Positions 7,518 through 15,580 of a stretch of 33,650 nt of DNA are shown piece after piece. The stretch is from positions 893-34,542 of the forward strand of contig DJXH01000031.1 in the NCBI GenBank assembly GCA_002449665.1. The letters run 5' to 3'. This stretch comes from Bacteroidales bacterium UBA7009. Its GTDB lineage: Bacteria; Bacteroidota; Bacteroidia; Bacteroidales; Paludibacteraceae. The position numbers were made by a program, and so were the translations under genes. How positions within the stretch are numbered: the first letter of the stretch is position 1; the number at the start of each line of letters is the position of its first letter. The notes under the pieces were generated by a model. That model saw nothing but the letters and a program-made list of their open reading frames with translations, ran no database searches and was not told the origin of the DNA.

Positions 7518-9511
7518 CAGTTAATATCAGGCAGAGGTGAGTAGCAACGAGAATAACGCAAGTGTTGGTCAATATATCCCTCGCTGTAACTTATCTTCAC
7601 ATCAGTCGGATTGCCGTCTTTGTCACAAACAACGGTATATACAGGATTGACAAATCCCTTATACGGAGCAAGATTTAATTTTGCATACCGCTCAAGTATC
7701 TCTCTGTGTAAAACAGGATCTACTTTGACTGCATATTTCTCTACCATCTCTTTTGCGGCAGCATAGTCGCCCTCGGACGTTATACGCTGTATCTCACGTA
7801 GCAATTCGCCATACAGGCGGCGCAGACCTTCATAATCATTGATGGCAAGATAGTGTTTGCCATCGCGCTCAACAATCTCAACCTCTTTATTCTCCGCGTG
7901 CTGTAATACCCACTGAGCAATGAGTTGGCGATTGCGCATATGAGCCTCTTCCACATCTTTCCCCGGTTCAATGCGCACAAGTTGGGTCATCAGTCCGTTC
8001 ATCATCTGCTGATAATAACCGGCTTTATAAGCATCTTCATTAGGCATAAGCCCGAGTTCTACCAATTTCTTGTCAGCAAGATAGTAAAGTCCTAAGAGGT
8101 CGGCACGTGTCTCTTCAATGGTGGAACCGTGCTCTTTGAGGTTGTCTTTCGTCACACCCGGCATCAGTTTGCCCGAGCCGTGTCCTACACACTCGTGCAA
8201 GTCGGTATGCAAATCGCTGCAGAGGACACCGTACTTTTCGTAAAGACTACGTATCTGGTCATCTATCATAAACTCTTCGTTAAAGCCATTGCCTTTGGCG
8301 GCTTCGCTGTATGCGTGCGAGAGATTGTCTATGGTAACAGACTTGCTGCCATACTCTTTCCTTATCCAGTTGGCATTAGGCAGATTGATTCCTATAGGAG
8401 TAGCAGGATAGCAATCGCCGCCAAGCATTGCTGCAGTAATAACCTTGGCACTCACACCTTTCACTTCCTCTTTTTTATACTTCGGGTCGGTAGTTGAGTT
8501 ATCCTCAAACCATTGCGCCGAAGAAGATATAAGTTCGGTGCGCTTGGTAGCCTCCAAGTCTTTGAAATTGACGAGCGACTCCCACGTGCCGGTTATGCCG
8601 AGAGGGTCGGAATAAGTCTCTGTAAAACCATTTACATAGTCAACACGGCTGTTAAGGTCTTTCACCCAAGCGATGCAATAAGCATTGAAAGCGGCAAGGT
8701 CGCCTGTCTTGTTGAACTCAATCATTTTTTCTATGGCGAGCCTTTGCTCAGGCGTTTCGGCATATTCGAGAGCCTTTTGCAAGTTTTCCACCACTTTTTC
8801 AAGCGCAGCCGAATATAATCCGTCCACTTTATATACACGCTCCACAATCTGTCCGTCCTCTTTCACAAGTTGCGAATTAAGACCTATCCACAACGGCTCA
8901 GCCGAGTCGTCCTTATGCTCTTGATACCACTGTTCTGCCTCTGCTTGGGTTACTCCCTCGCCGTAGTAATTGCCGGCAGACTCGGCTACAAGATCCTTTC
9001 CGTCAGTCTGACACATACGCTTGGAGTAGATTGCGGGATTGAACATCACCTCTATCACTTCTTGTGAAAGGTCAGTATGAGTGGCTGCAAGAGCGGCTTC
9101 AAACCAATCGCGAGTGAACTCCGGCAGGAATTTATCCTCCGAATAATGGTGGTGTATGCCGTTGGAGAACCATACACGTTTAAGATACTTCTCAAGCAAC
9201 ACAAACTGCTCGTCCTGCTTGTCGGCATAATTAAGATATACATTCTCAAGTGCGCGACGAATGCGCAGGTTGTATCTGCAATTCTGGTCATACACTATAT
9301 CCCTACCGTACAAAGCAGCCTCACTGAGGTAGTAAAGTAGCATTTTCTGCTGCAACGGCAGTTCATCATAGCCCTGCACCTGATAGCGCAGAATCTCTAA
9401 ATCATAAAACTTATCCACGTTGTATGTAAATTTGTCATTTTCTTTTTTGCAACACGCAACCATTACCGCTGCCACTACCACTGCAAAAAGCACTTTTCCA
9501 ATCTTTTTCAT
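7517..9511 (-). CDS. Dipeptidyl peptidase III-family zinc metallopeptidase (lipoprotein)
   Basis: This 664-residue protein starts with a lipoprotein signal (MKKIGKVLFAVVVAAVMVAC, lipidation at C20), predicting an envelope-anchored enzyme. The M49 zinc motif HECVGHGSGK lies near residue 440, and the second metal motif EETRADLLGLYYLAD lies about 25 residues later. This gives the HExxGH plus EExRAE/D pattern of dipeptidyl peptidase III, which removes dipeptides from peptide N-termini. Length is close to other Bacteroidetes homologues. It starts 26 bases after the uridine phosphorylase-like gene and overlaps the aroA fusion at TGATG. A role in peptide use in the periplasm is inferred. Confidence 0.93.
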   Translation of the reverse strand: MKKIGKVLFAVVVAAVMVACCKKENDKFTYNVDKFYDLEILRYQVQGYDELPLQQKMLLYYLSEAALYGRDIVYDQNCRYNLRIRRALENVYLNYADKQDEQFVLLEKYLKRVWFSNGIHHHYSEDKFLPEFTRDWFEAALAATHTDLSQEVIEVMFNPAIYSKRMCQTDGKDLVAESAGNYYGEGVTQAEAEQWYQEHKDDSAEPLWIGLNSQLVKEDGQIVERVYKVDGLYSAALEKVVENLQKALEYAETPEQRLAIEKMIEFNKTGDLAAFNAYCIAWVKDLNSRVDYVNGFTETYSDPLGITGTWESLVNFKDLEATKRTELISSSAQWFEDNSTTDPKYKKEEVKGVSAKVITAAMLGGDCYPATPIGINLPNANWIRKEYGSKSVTIDNLSHAYSEAAKGNGFNEEFMIDDQIRSLYEKYGVLCSDLHTDLHECVGHGSGKLMPGVTKDNLKEHGSTIEETRADLLGLYYLADKKLVELGLMPNEDAYKAGYYQQMMNGLMTQLVRIEPGKDVEEAHMRNRQLIAQWVLQHAENKEVEIVERDGKHYLAINDYEGLRRLYGELLREIQRITSEGDYAAAKEMVEKYAVKVDPVLHREILERYAKLNLAPYKGFVNPVYTVVCDKDGNPTDVKISYSEGYIDQHLRYSRCYSPLPDIN

Positions 9512-9537
9512 ATCTTATTGAGTATTTCAATATCAAT

Positions 9538-10419
9538 TTATATTCTCTCAAGCACAGTCTGCACAAGTTGTTTGATACGCGGTTTGTAATCAGTATTGGC
9601 AGCCTCTGCTTTTCTTTGAGCAATTACGCAGCATACCGTCATAGCCTTGTGTCCCATATGTTTGGCAAGACCGGCAATACACGAGCCTTCCATCTCGTAG
9701 TTGGTGATACGCTGACCTTGGTAGCGGAAAGCGGAAATACGTTCATTTATGTCCTCCACTGCTATCGGCACACGCAACACTCTGCCTTGCGGACCGTAGA
9801 AACCGTTGGCTGCGATAGTACAGCCGCGCATCATATCAGAGCCTGCTATTCTTTCGACCAACTCTTTGTCTGCCTCCACAACGTATGGCACTGCCGCCTT
9901 GGCGGGATAATGAATAGCCTCAACAAGAGCCGCTTCAAAACCGATGTCGGAAATCTTGTCACGGTCATGATAGAAAGCAAGCACGCCGTCAAAGCCTATT
10001 GACTTCACACTGACGAGGAAAGTGCCGAGAGGTATATCCTCCTGCATACCGCCGCAAGTACCAACACGCACTATTTCAAGTTGTCTTGTCTGCTCACGCT
10101 CCATACGTGTAGCGAAATCGATATTAGCAAGAGCATCTATTTCGTTCATAACAATATCGCAGTTGTCCGTACCTATACCCGTAGAAATACAAGATATACG
10201 TTTGCCTTTATACTTACCGGTAATAGTATGGAACTCACGACTTTGCACATCACATTCTATACTTCCTTCATCAAAAAACGAAGCCACCATATTTACCCTG
10301 TCCTGGTCGCCTACAAGGATTATCTTGTCTGCAAGAAACTCCGGCTTAAGGTGAAGGTGGAAAGCGGAACCGTCATCATTGATGATTAACTGGCTCGCAG
10401 GGAAATGTCTGTTATTCAT
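9538..10419 (-). CDS. Uridine phosphorylase-like nucleoside phosphorylase
   Basis: The 293-residue protein shows the PNP/UDP phosphorylase pattern: VGDQDRVNMVASFF near 37 (phosphate-binding loop, family form GDPxRV), ISTGIGTDNCDIVMNEIDAL near 80, VRVGTCGGMQEDIPLG near 118 and ITNYEMEGSCIAGLAKHMGH near 238, where the glutamate binds ribose. These enzymes split nucleosides with phosphate to give a base and ribose-1-phosphate. Sequence alone favours uridine but does not settle substrate. Small gaps (26 bases on each side) tie it to the DUF3467 gene and the dipeptidyl peptidase. Confidence 0.88.
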   Translation of the reverse strand: MNNRHFPASQLIINDDGSAFHLHLKPEFLADKIILVGDQDRVNMVASFFDEGSIECDVQSREFHTITGKYKGKRISCISTGIGTDNCDIVMNEIDALANIDFATRMEREQTRQLEIVRVGTCGGMQEDIPLGTFLVSVKSIGFDGVLAFYHDRDKISDIGFEAALVEAIHYPAKAAVPYVVEADKELVERIAGSDMMRGCTIAANGFYGPQGRVLRVPIAVEDINERISAFRYQGQRITNYEMEGSCIAGLAKHMGHKAMTVCCVIAQRKAEAANTDYKPRIKQLVQTVLERI

Positions 10420-10445
10420 AACCTTCTTATTTAATTTATTACGCC

Positions 10446-10751
10446 TTACGCCTCACCACCGCCAAAAGACATAGGTATAGTGGAACCCGGCATAGGTTTG
10501 CCGGAGATATTCACCTTACCGAACTGATCTTCATACTTGGACATATTGTCCTGCAAAGCAAACAACAAGCGTTTGGCGTTTTCGGGAGTGAGTATAATGC
10601 GCGACTGAACATTTGCCTGCTGTACACCGGGCATAATGCTGGCAAAATCAAGAATAAACTCACTTCCCGAATGGGCTATTATTGCTAAATTGGCATAGAT
10701 TCCCTTTGCCACTTCAGGCGAAAGGTTAACATTCATTTTCTTCTCTTCCAT
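10446..10751 (-). CDS. DUF3467 family protein
   Basis: This small protein has the conserved DUF3467 core LSPEVAKGIYANLAIIAHSG, then EFILDFASIMPGVQQANVQSRIILTPENAKRLL (abbreviated) and a glycine-rich tail ending in SFGGGEA. Function is unknown in the family, which is widespread in Bacteroidetes and other phyla. The frame opens further upstream at 10796, but that would overlap the preceding glycosyltransferase and add residues not seen in the family. I chose MEEKKMNVN at 10751; the ATG at 10736 (MNVN) is equally possible. It lies in the middle of the six-gene minus-strand run. Confidence 0.88.
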   Translation of the reverse strand: MEEKKMNVNLSPEVAKGIYANLAIIAHSGSEFILDFASIMPGVQQANVQSRIILTPENAKRLLFALQDNMSKYEDQFGKVNISGKPMPGSTIPMSFGGGEA

Positions 10752-10786
10752 AATGTATTTGGGATGCAATCCCCGGTTAAAAATTA

Positions 10787-11956
10787 CTATTTCCAATTAT
10801 CTGTATTTTGCATAGGCAAAGACAATATCCACAACGTGAGCAACGGATATACAATATCCCATACTATTGTCTCAAGACCCACTTTTGGTACTCCTATACG
10901 ATGCGCACTGATGTCTAAAACACCTATCAGCAGGACAAGCCTCAAAAGCAAAACTGCAAGAGCGGTGATTTTTATTATCGGAGTCCCCACGACAAGCAAC
11001 GCTATAACAAGAGCATACAGCAAACCCCGTGTAAGAGGCTCAAACATAAGCATCAATTTAGATGAGGTCTTATACAGGTGCGATACGCTCAAATGGCGTT
11101 TGCGCTGCTGATACCACTCTCTCCAACTCTTTTTAGGCACCGACCAAGTTACACTTTCGGGACGAACTGCCACTGACACGTTTTTCTTATTGGCTGCGTG
11201 GTTTACAAACAAGTCATCATCGCCTGCACTCTCGCCGGTGAAATGCGAAAAACCGTTGTTGCTGACAAACAATTCTTTACGATACGACATATTACGTCCT
11301 ACGCCCATATACGGTCTATGAGCCACAGCCATACCGATATACTGCAAAGAGGACGTGAGCGTTTCGTACTGAATAAGCCTGTTTAGAGCCGACTTCTCCG
11401 TGAAATACGCTCCTACTCCCAACACTATCTCTGTTTCGCTTCTTTCCTCATAACCAGCCATCACAGTCTTCAACCACTGCTGAGAGGACACACAGCAATC
11501 AGCATCAGTAAAGACCAAATAATCATACTTGGCAGCTTTGATACCGAGAGTTAGAGCCAATTTCTTTGTACTTTTCACTCGCGCTTGACGAGGAACAAAA
11601 GTAGTACGCAAATGCTTGTACCTTACTATATAATCGTCTATCACATCCTGCGTACCGTCTTCCGAGCCATCGTTTATCACTATCACTTCATATTCGGGAT
11701 AATCCTGTTCAAGCAAGCGATACAAATACGACTGGAGATTGACAGCCTCATTGCGGGCAGCCACTATCACCGACACACCGGGATAGGAACGAGCAGCATC
11801 AGTATTCTCCTGCTGTTTATTTTCTTTTGCCACTACATATCTGCGCGGAATAAGCAGATAACGAATAGCAAAATATGCTTGGTATAGAAAGACACCGAGC
11901 AAAAGAGCAAGCAAACACTGCTCTACGAGCGGTAATGTTGTAACAAACTCAATCAT
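10787..11956 (-). CDS. GT2-family membrane glycosyltransferase
   Basis: The 389-residue protein has one N-terminal membrane segment (about 10-32), a complete GT2 catalytic domain and two to three C-terminal membrane segments (about 305-360). Catalytic features are VSVIVAARNEAVNL near 59, EVIVINDGSEDGT near 92, DADC near 150 as the metal-binding DxD, and EWYQQRKRHLS near 285 as the Q/RxxRW-like site. The class adds sugars to lipid or polysaccharide acceptors at the inner membrane; the acceptor is not evident. The ATG overlaps the PCMD gene's stop as ATGA. It gives a local full-length reference showing which part is missing from the glycosyltransferase half of the AroA fusion. Confidence 0.87.
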   Translation of the reverse strand: MIEFVTTLPLVEQCLLALLLGVFLYQAYFAIRYLLIPRRYVVAKENKQQENTDAARSYPGVSVIVAARNEAVNLQSYLYRLLEQDYPEYEVIVINDGSEDGTQDVIDDYIVRYKHLRTTFVPRQARVKSTKKLALTLGIKAAKYDYLVFTDADCCVSSQQWLKTVMAGYEERSETEIVLGVGAYFTEKSALNRLIQYETLTSSLQYIGMAVAHRPYMGVGRNMSYRKELFVSNNGFSHFTGESAGDDDLFVNHAANKKNVSVAVRPESVTWSVPKKSWREWYQQRKRHLSVSHLYKTSSKLMLMFEPLTRGLLYALVIALLVVGTPIIKITALAVLLLRLVLLIGVLDISAHRIGVPKVGLETIVWDIVYPLLTLWILSLPMQNTDNWK

Positions 11957-12921
11957 TCTTCATACACAAGACGTACATTATCAACCCACAGCGTATTGCC
12001 ATCGTGTCCTACATACGCTTCGTAGCAGCCCGACGAGAAATTCACAAGCAGATGAGTAGGAGTAGTACCGGGCTTTGCCCACCCCACTTCCTGCACGGGA
12101 ACAATCTTACCCTTCGAGTTCATAGCACGGCGACCATCCTTCTCCAAACCTACTGATTTAGAATATTTTTGATATAGCGGGTTGGCAGTAAAATTGCCGT
12201 AATACAACTTCACACGATGGTCACTAACCCACTCTGTTTGGTCTTTGTCAAACCTCTCATAGCCGGTGGCAACACGCTCGGCAAAGATATTTCCGTTTGC
12301 ATCTTCCCAACGGCGTTGAAGGATAACATAAGCCTGTGCCTCATCGTGTCCTGCTATCACTTTGGGGTCGCCCGAACCCTTGGCATCAAGTACGGTTCGC
12401 TCCGGCGAGATTTTGGCTTTGTAGTCAAACATCAGATAAGCCGGACTTTTAGTAAACTTAACACCAAAGTCTATATTCTGATACGGATCGTCTCTTGACT
12501 TGACCGGCTCTATCAGTCTGCCTGTATAAAGCGAACCGGCTGCAAGTATATGCATAGTACCAAACACCTTGATTGTCTCGTGCTTGGTGTCCAAACGGCA
12601 ACAATACATATTGTCCTTATCGCGGTATTCTGGGCGGACTGTACCGCTACCCGTTTCTACTCCAAAGACCTTGGCGTATGCATTACTCGTACTCCACACA
12701 TTGCCTTTCTGACCATAGACAAAAGGTCCGTTTTTTCTGATAGTATCGGTCGGAGCAACGGCATATAAGACTACTGTCTTCCCGCCGAGAATACTTGACT
12801 GTTTGATATATCTTACCACCCACTGATTAAAATCCGCATAGGGCAACATCTCCACCCGCTCTGCTGCAAAAGACGACACAAAAGCGAGCATAAGACCAAA
12901 AGTAAATAACACTTTTCTCAT
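11953..12921 (-). CDS. Exported PCMD-type (putative carbohydrate metabolism domain) protein
   Basis: I chose the ATG at 12921 rather than 12954, because it gives a clean signal peptide (MRKVLFTFGLMLAFVSSFAA) and leaves room for the promoter. The mature part, about 300 residues, is beta-rich and resembles the PCMD family of Bacteroidetes: FNQWVVRYIKQSSILGGKTV near the N-terminus, a jelly-roll-like middle with ILAAGSLYTGRL and FTKSPAYLMFDYKAK, and the C-terminal GNTLWVDNVRLVYE typical of carbohydrate-binding-like folds. A role in glycan binding at the cell surface is inferred from the family name and fold only. It heads the six-gene run and overlaps the GT2 gene by four bases. Confidence 0.72.
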   Translation of the reverse strand: MRKVLFTFGLMLAFVSSFAAERVEMLPYADFNQWVVRYIKQSSILGGKTVVLYAVAPTDTIRKNGPFVYGQKGNVWSTSNAYAKVFGVETGSGTVRPEYRDKDNMYCCRLDTKHETIKVFGTMHILAAGSLYTGRLIEPVKSRDDPYQNIDFGVKFTKSPAYLMFDYKAKISPERTVLDAKGSGDPKVIAGHDEAQAYVILQRRWEDANGNIFAERVATGYERFDKDQTEWVSDHRVKLYYGNFTANPLYQKYSKSVGLEKDGRRAMNSKGKIVPVQEVGWAKPGTTPTHLLVNFSSGCYEAYVGHDGNTLWVDNVRLVYEE

Positions 12922-12951
12922 ACACATTAAACAATTATGCAAATATTTGCG

Positions 12952-12983
12952 CAAAAGTACGCAAAAAATTGCACACCCGCAAA
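12952..12983 (-). promoter_or_regulatory. Promoter of the PCMD-to-aroA run, TTTG-N20-TACTTTTG
   Basis: On the minus strand TTTG (12983-12980), a 20-base spacer and TACTTTTG (12959-12952) match the Bacteroidetes consensus. The ATG at 12921 is about 30 bases downstream. It overlaps the divergent aroC promoter. Confidence 0.8.
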
Positions 12984-12999
12984 TTTTACTTTAATTTTG
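12969..12999 (+). promoter_or_regulatory. Promoter of aroC, TTG-N20-TAATTTTG
   Basis: On the plus strand TTG (12969-12971), 20 bases and TAATTTTG (12992-12999) fit the Bacteroidetes promoter form. It lies 24 bases before the aroC ATG. The -33 regions of this and the minus-strand promoter interleave, so the two could compete. Confidence 0.7.
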
Positions 13000-13023
13000 C
13001 AGCATATAACACAAAAGTAAGAT

Positions 13024-13959
13024 ATGAACAGTATAGGTACACGCTTCAGATTTACGAGTTTCGGCGAATCTCACGGCACAGCAATAGGCGGGATTATAGA
13101 CGGTGTTCCCGCCCGGACAATCATTGACAGAGAGTATATTAAAAGTCAACTTTCACGCCGTAGCGGAAACGGAGCGGCAGGCACATCTCGAAGAGCCGCA
13201 GCCGAAAAGGACGAACTTGAATGGCTCGGCGGCGTAATAGAAAAAGACGGACTACTTATAGCATTAGGTTCGCCTATCGCCTTCGCCATCCGAAACACAG
13301 ATGCAAGAAGCGAAGACTATGATGACATGCAGGACATACTGCGCCCCGGGCATGCAGACTATACCTACGAGCAGAAGTACGGAATAAGAGACATACGCGG
13401 CGGAGGTCGCGCTTCGGCAAGAGAGACAGCCGCCAGAGTGGTCGCAGGCTCAATAGCACAACAAATACTAAAAGAAAAGGGGGTTGAGATTAAAGCCGAA
13501 TTGAGTCAAGTGGGCAACGAGAAAGACCCGAAGCGGTTTGACGATATTATAACTCAAACACTTGCGGCAAAAGACAGCATCGGCGGTATAGTGAGTTGCA
13601 CTATTACAGGCATACCTGTCGGCGTAGGTGAACCTATATTTGACAAACTACAGGCAAGATTGGCATACGCCGTTATGAGCATAAACGGCTGCAAAGGTTT
13701 TGAATACGGTACAGGCTTTGAGGGGGTAAACATAAAAGGCAGTGATATTTACCATATAGACGAAATACCATGCCCTGCTTCCGGGGGCATAGAGGGTGGT
13801 ATTTCCAACGGTCTGCCCGTTTCTTTCCGCTGCGTATTTAAGCCTACCGCCACCATTGCCGCTCTATACAAAGGACGGCACGATGCCTGTATTGCAATTC
13901 GTGCCGTCCCCGTTGTAGAGGCTATGACCGCTATAACATTATCAGACCTGGTGTTATAG
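13024..13959 (+). CDS. aroC: Chorismate synthase (compact form)
   Basis: This 311-residue protein carries the chorismate synthase signatures: FTSFGESHGTAIGGIIDGVP (11-30), RPGHADYTYEQKYGIRD near 109, RGGGRASARETAARVVAG near 127, MSINGCKGFEYG near 218, SGGIEGGISNG near 257 and GRHDACIAIRAVPVVEAM near 285. The enzyme makes chorismate from EPSP using reduced FMN. It is short: homologues usually have 350-390 residues. The shortening is visible between KPTATI and KGRHD, where only four residues remain, and at the C-terminus, which stops just after the SDLVL helix. The start has no good Shine-Dalgarno site but sits correctly below a promoter. Its TAG stop is next to the muiA-like TAA on the other strand, so the genes converge with a six-base overlap. 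Confidence 0.94.
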   Translation: MNSIGTRFRFTSFGESHGTAIGGIIDGVPARTIIDREYIKSQLSRRSGNGAAGTSRRAAAEKDELEWLGGVIEKDGLLIALGSPIAFAIRNTDARSEDYDDMQDILRPGHADYTYEQKYGIRDIRGGGRASARETAARVVAGSIAQQILKEKGVEIKAELSQVGNEKDPKRFDDIITQTLAAKDSIGGIVSCTITGIPVGVGEPIFDKLQARLAYAVMSINGCKGFEYGTGFEGVNIKGSDIYHIDEIPCPASGGIEGGISNGLPVSFRCVFKPTATIAALYKGRHDACIAIRAVPVVEAMTAITLSDLVL

Positions 13960-15555
13960 ATTTACTCGCCATTCTTTGGGATATTTGACCGTGTAAGAGA
14001 CTACTATCGTTTTTACTTCAGCCGGTTGGAGACTTACGTTATATGTCAGCACACCGTTTTCTTTGTCGTTCTCGGCAAAAGCGGTTGTCGTTTCGTTAAG
14101 ACTGACCTGAATTTCCTTGGCTGACGAAACAGGATACTGCTCTTTCAGTACAAGTTCCACTGCTTCTTTCTTGTTGTTGCGCACCGTGATAGCATAAGTC
14201 TGCTCGACAACCTTATTAGAGCCTACCGTTTTGGTTCTGGTGGTTTCAGCCTGCAATTTTCGAGCAACTACGATCTGTTTGTCCTTACCGAGGGTTATCT
14301 TCATCTCTTTGTCTGTGGTAGCAGGGTCTATGTTTGTCTGTCCCATATACGTATTGCCATACGTGATATTGACGGAGCCCGCCAGCAACGAAGCATTTTC
14401 CCAACTGTTTATCAATGCGGAAAGATATACATCCTTGTCCAGTTTAGGCACAGACTGATATTTGTAAACGATATTATTTATCGTTTGCTCTGTCAGCACA
14501 ACGCTTTGCTCTTTGCCGTTACCTTCTACTGTATAAGGCAGAGAGATAGCATACACTTGGCTCAATGCCTGCTCCTGCTGGGTTACGTATTGGGGCATCT
14601 CATCATAATCTTCCTCCGCTGTGGCATCAGCCATTGCCATCATCATCGGTTCGGCACGTCTTGCCTTCGTCTGTCTCTCGTTATACACAACAGGTTGAAC
14701 ATCGCGAAGAACCCAACGGTTAAACTCCGGCACTTTGTTGTCGGACGAAGGAGTGTATGTAGATAACGAAAGTTTAACCTGCTTCCAGTCTATACCGGTT
14801 GTCTGAATAACACGTGCTTTAAGCGTCAGTTTGGCTTGCGTTTTACCTTCGGGCAGATTCAAATCATAATATGGAATCCAGCGGGCTGAAGGAGTAAAAT
14901 ACTTTATTTGAGCCTTTGCGGAATAGGCGGCAGGAGACTGAACGGTCATCTCAACCACTCCCGAACGCTTTGTCCCTTGCCCTTCTTCTTGTATTTGCTT
15001 TTCTATCTGACCTATTCGAGCCTGCACGGCGGAAAGTTGCTCGTCAATACTGTTCGCTTTGGCAAGCAGTTGCTGATGACGTTGCTGAAAATAGAGAAGT
15101 TGTTTTTCTATCGCTTCGGAAGACAGCGACTGTGTACCAGTTTGCAGTGAGTGAGTAACGCCTGCTTCAAGCAACTCTTGGAGTTGAGTGTTAGTCAGTT
15201 GCAACGAACTCAGTTCTGCCTCTTTACGCTTATATTTTTGCAGAGAATCCTGAAGGGCAGCGCAACGGTTGCCTTGAGCAATTTTGCCCATATAGTCAAC
15301 CTTGAAATCAAATTTGGTAATAACAGCACCACCGCCTAATGAGAGTTGAAGACTGTTACGCTCAATTTTTGAAGCCAAGCCTTCTATACGTACCATGTTT
15401 TCACCTTTCGCGAGAGAGATAGTCGCCGTCTCCTGCAACTCAGCCCCTGATAGGTAAACTGTGGCATTTACCGTTTTGGACTGAACCGTAGTAACCGCAG
15501 CATTGCCAACGCCGACAGCAAAGAACAAAGACAATAGAACAAAAATCTTTTTCAT
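13954..15555 (-). CDS. MuiA-like DUF4140/DUF4139 exported protein
   Basis: The 533-residue protein has a signal peptide (MKKIFVLLSLFFAVGVGNA). An N-terminal DUF4140-like domain covers about 20-90 (TVYLSGAELQETATISL, KGENMVRIEGLA). A coiled coil at about 95-195 is rich in Gln, Glu and Leu. A C-terminal DUF4139 beta region follows, with AKAQIKYFTPSARWIPYYDL near 218 and LVLKEQYPVSSAKEIQV near 470. The family is named after mucoidy inhibitor A, but its biochemical role is not established. It starts 25 bases after typA and is the last gene of the clpC-trxA-typA run. Confidence 0.82.
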   Translation of the reverse strand: MKKIFVLLSLFFAVGVGNAAVTTVQSKTVNATVYLSGAELQETATISLAKGENMVRIEGLASKIERNSLQLSLGGGAVITKFDFKVDYMGKIAQGNRCAALQDSLQKYKRKEAELSSLQLTNTQLQELLEAGVTHSLQTGTQSLSSEAIEKQLLYFQQRHQQLLAKANSIDEQLSAVQARIGQIEKQIQEEGQGTKRSGVVEMTVQSPAAYSAKAQIKYFTPSARWIPYYDLNLPEGKTQAKLTLKARVIQTTGIDWKQVKLSLSTYTPSSDNKVPEFNRWVLRDVQPVVYNERQTKARRAEPMMMAMADATAEEDYDEMPQYVTQQEQALSQVYAISLPYTVEGNGKEQSVVLTEQTINNIVYKYQSVPKLDKDVYLSALINSWENASLLAGSVNITYGNTYMGQTNIDPATTDKEMKITLGKDKQIVVARKLQAETTRTKTVGSNKVVEQTYAITVRNNKKEAVELVLKEQYPVSSAKEIQVSLNETTTAFAENDKENGVLTYNVSLQPAEVKTIVVSYTVKYPKEWRVNL

Positions 15556-15580
15556 AGAACCAAAGTATTAGTATGAAACA

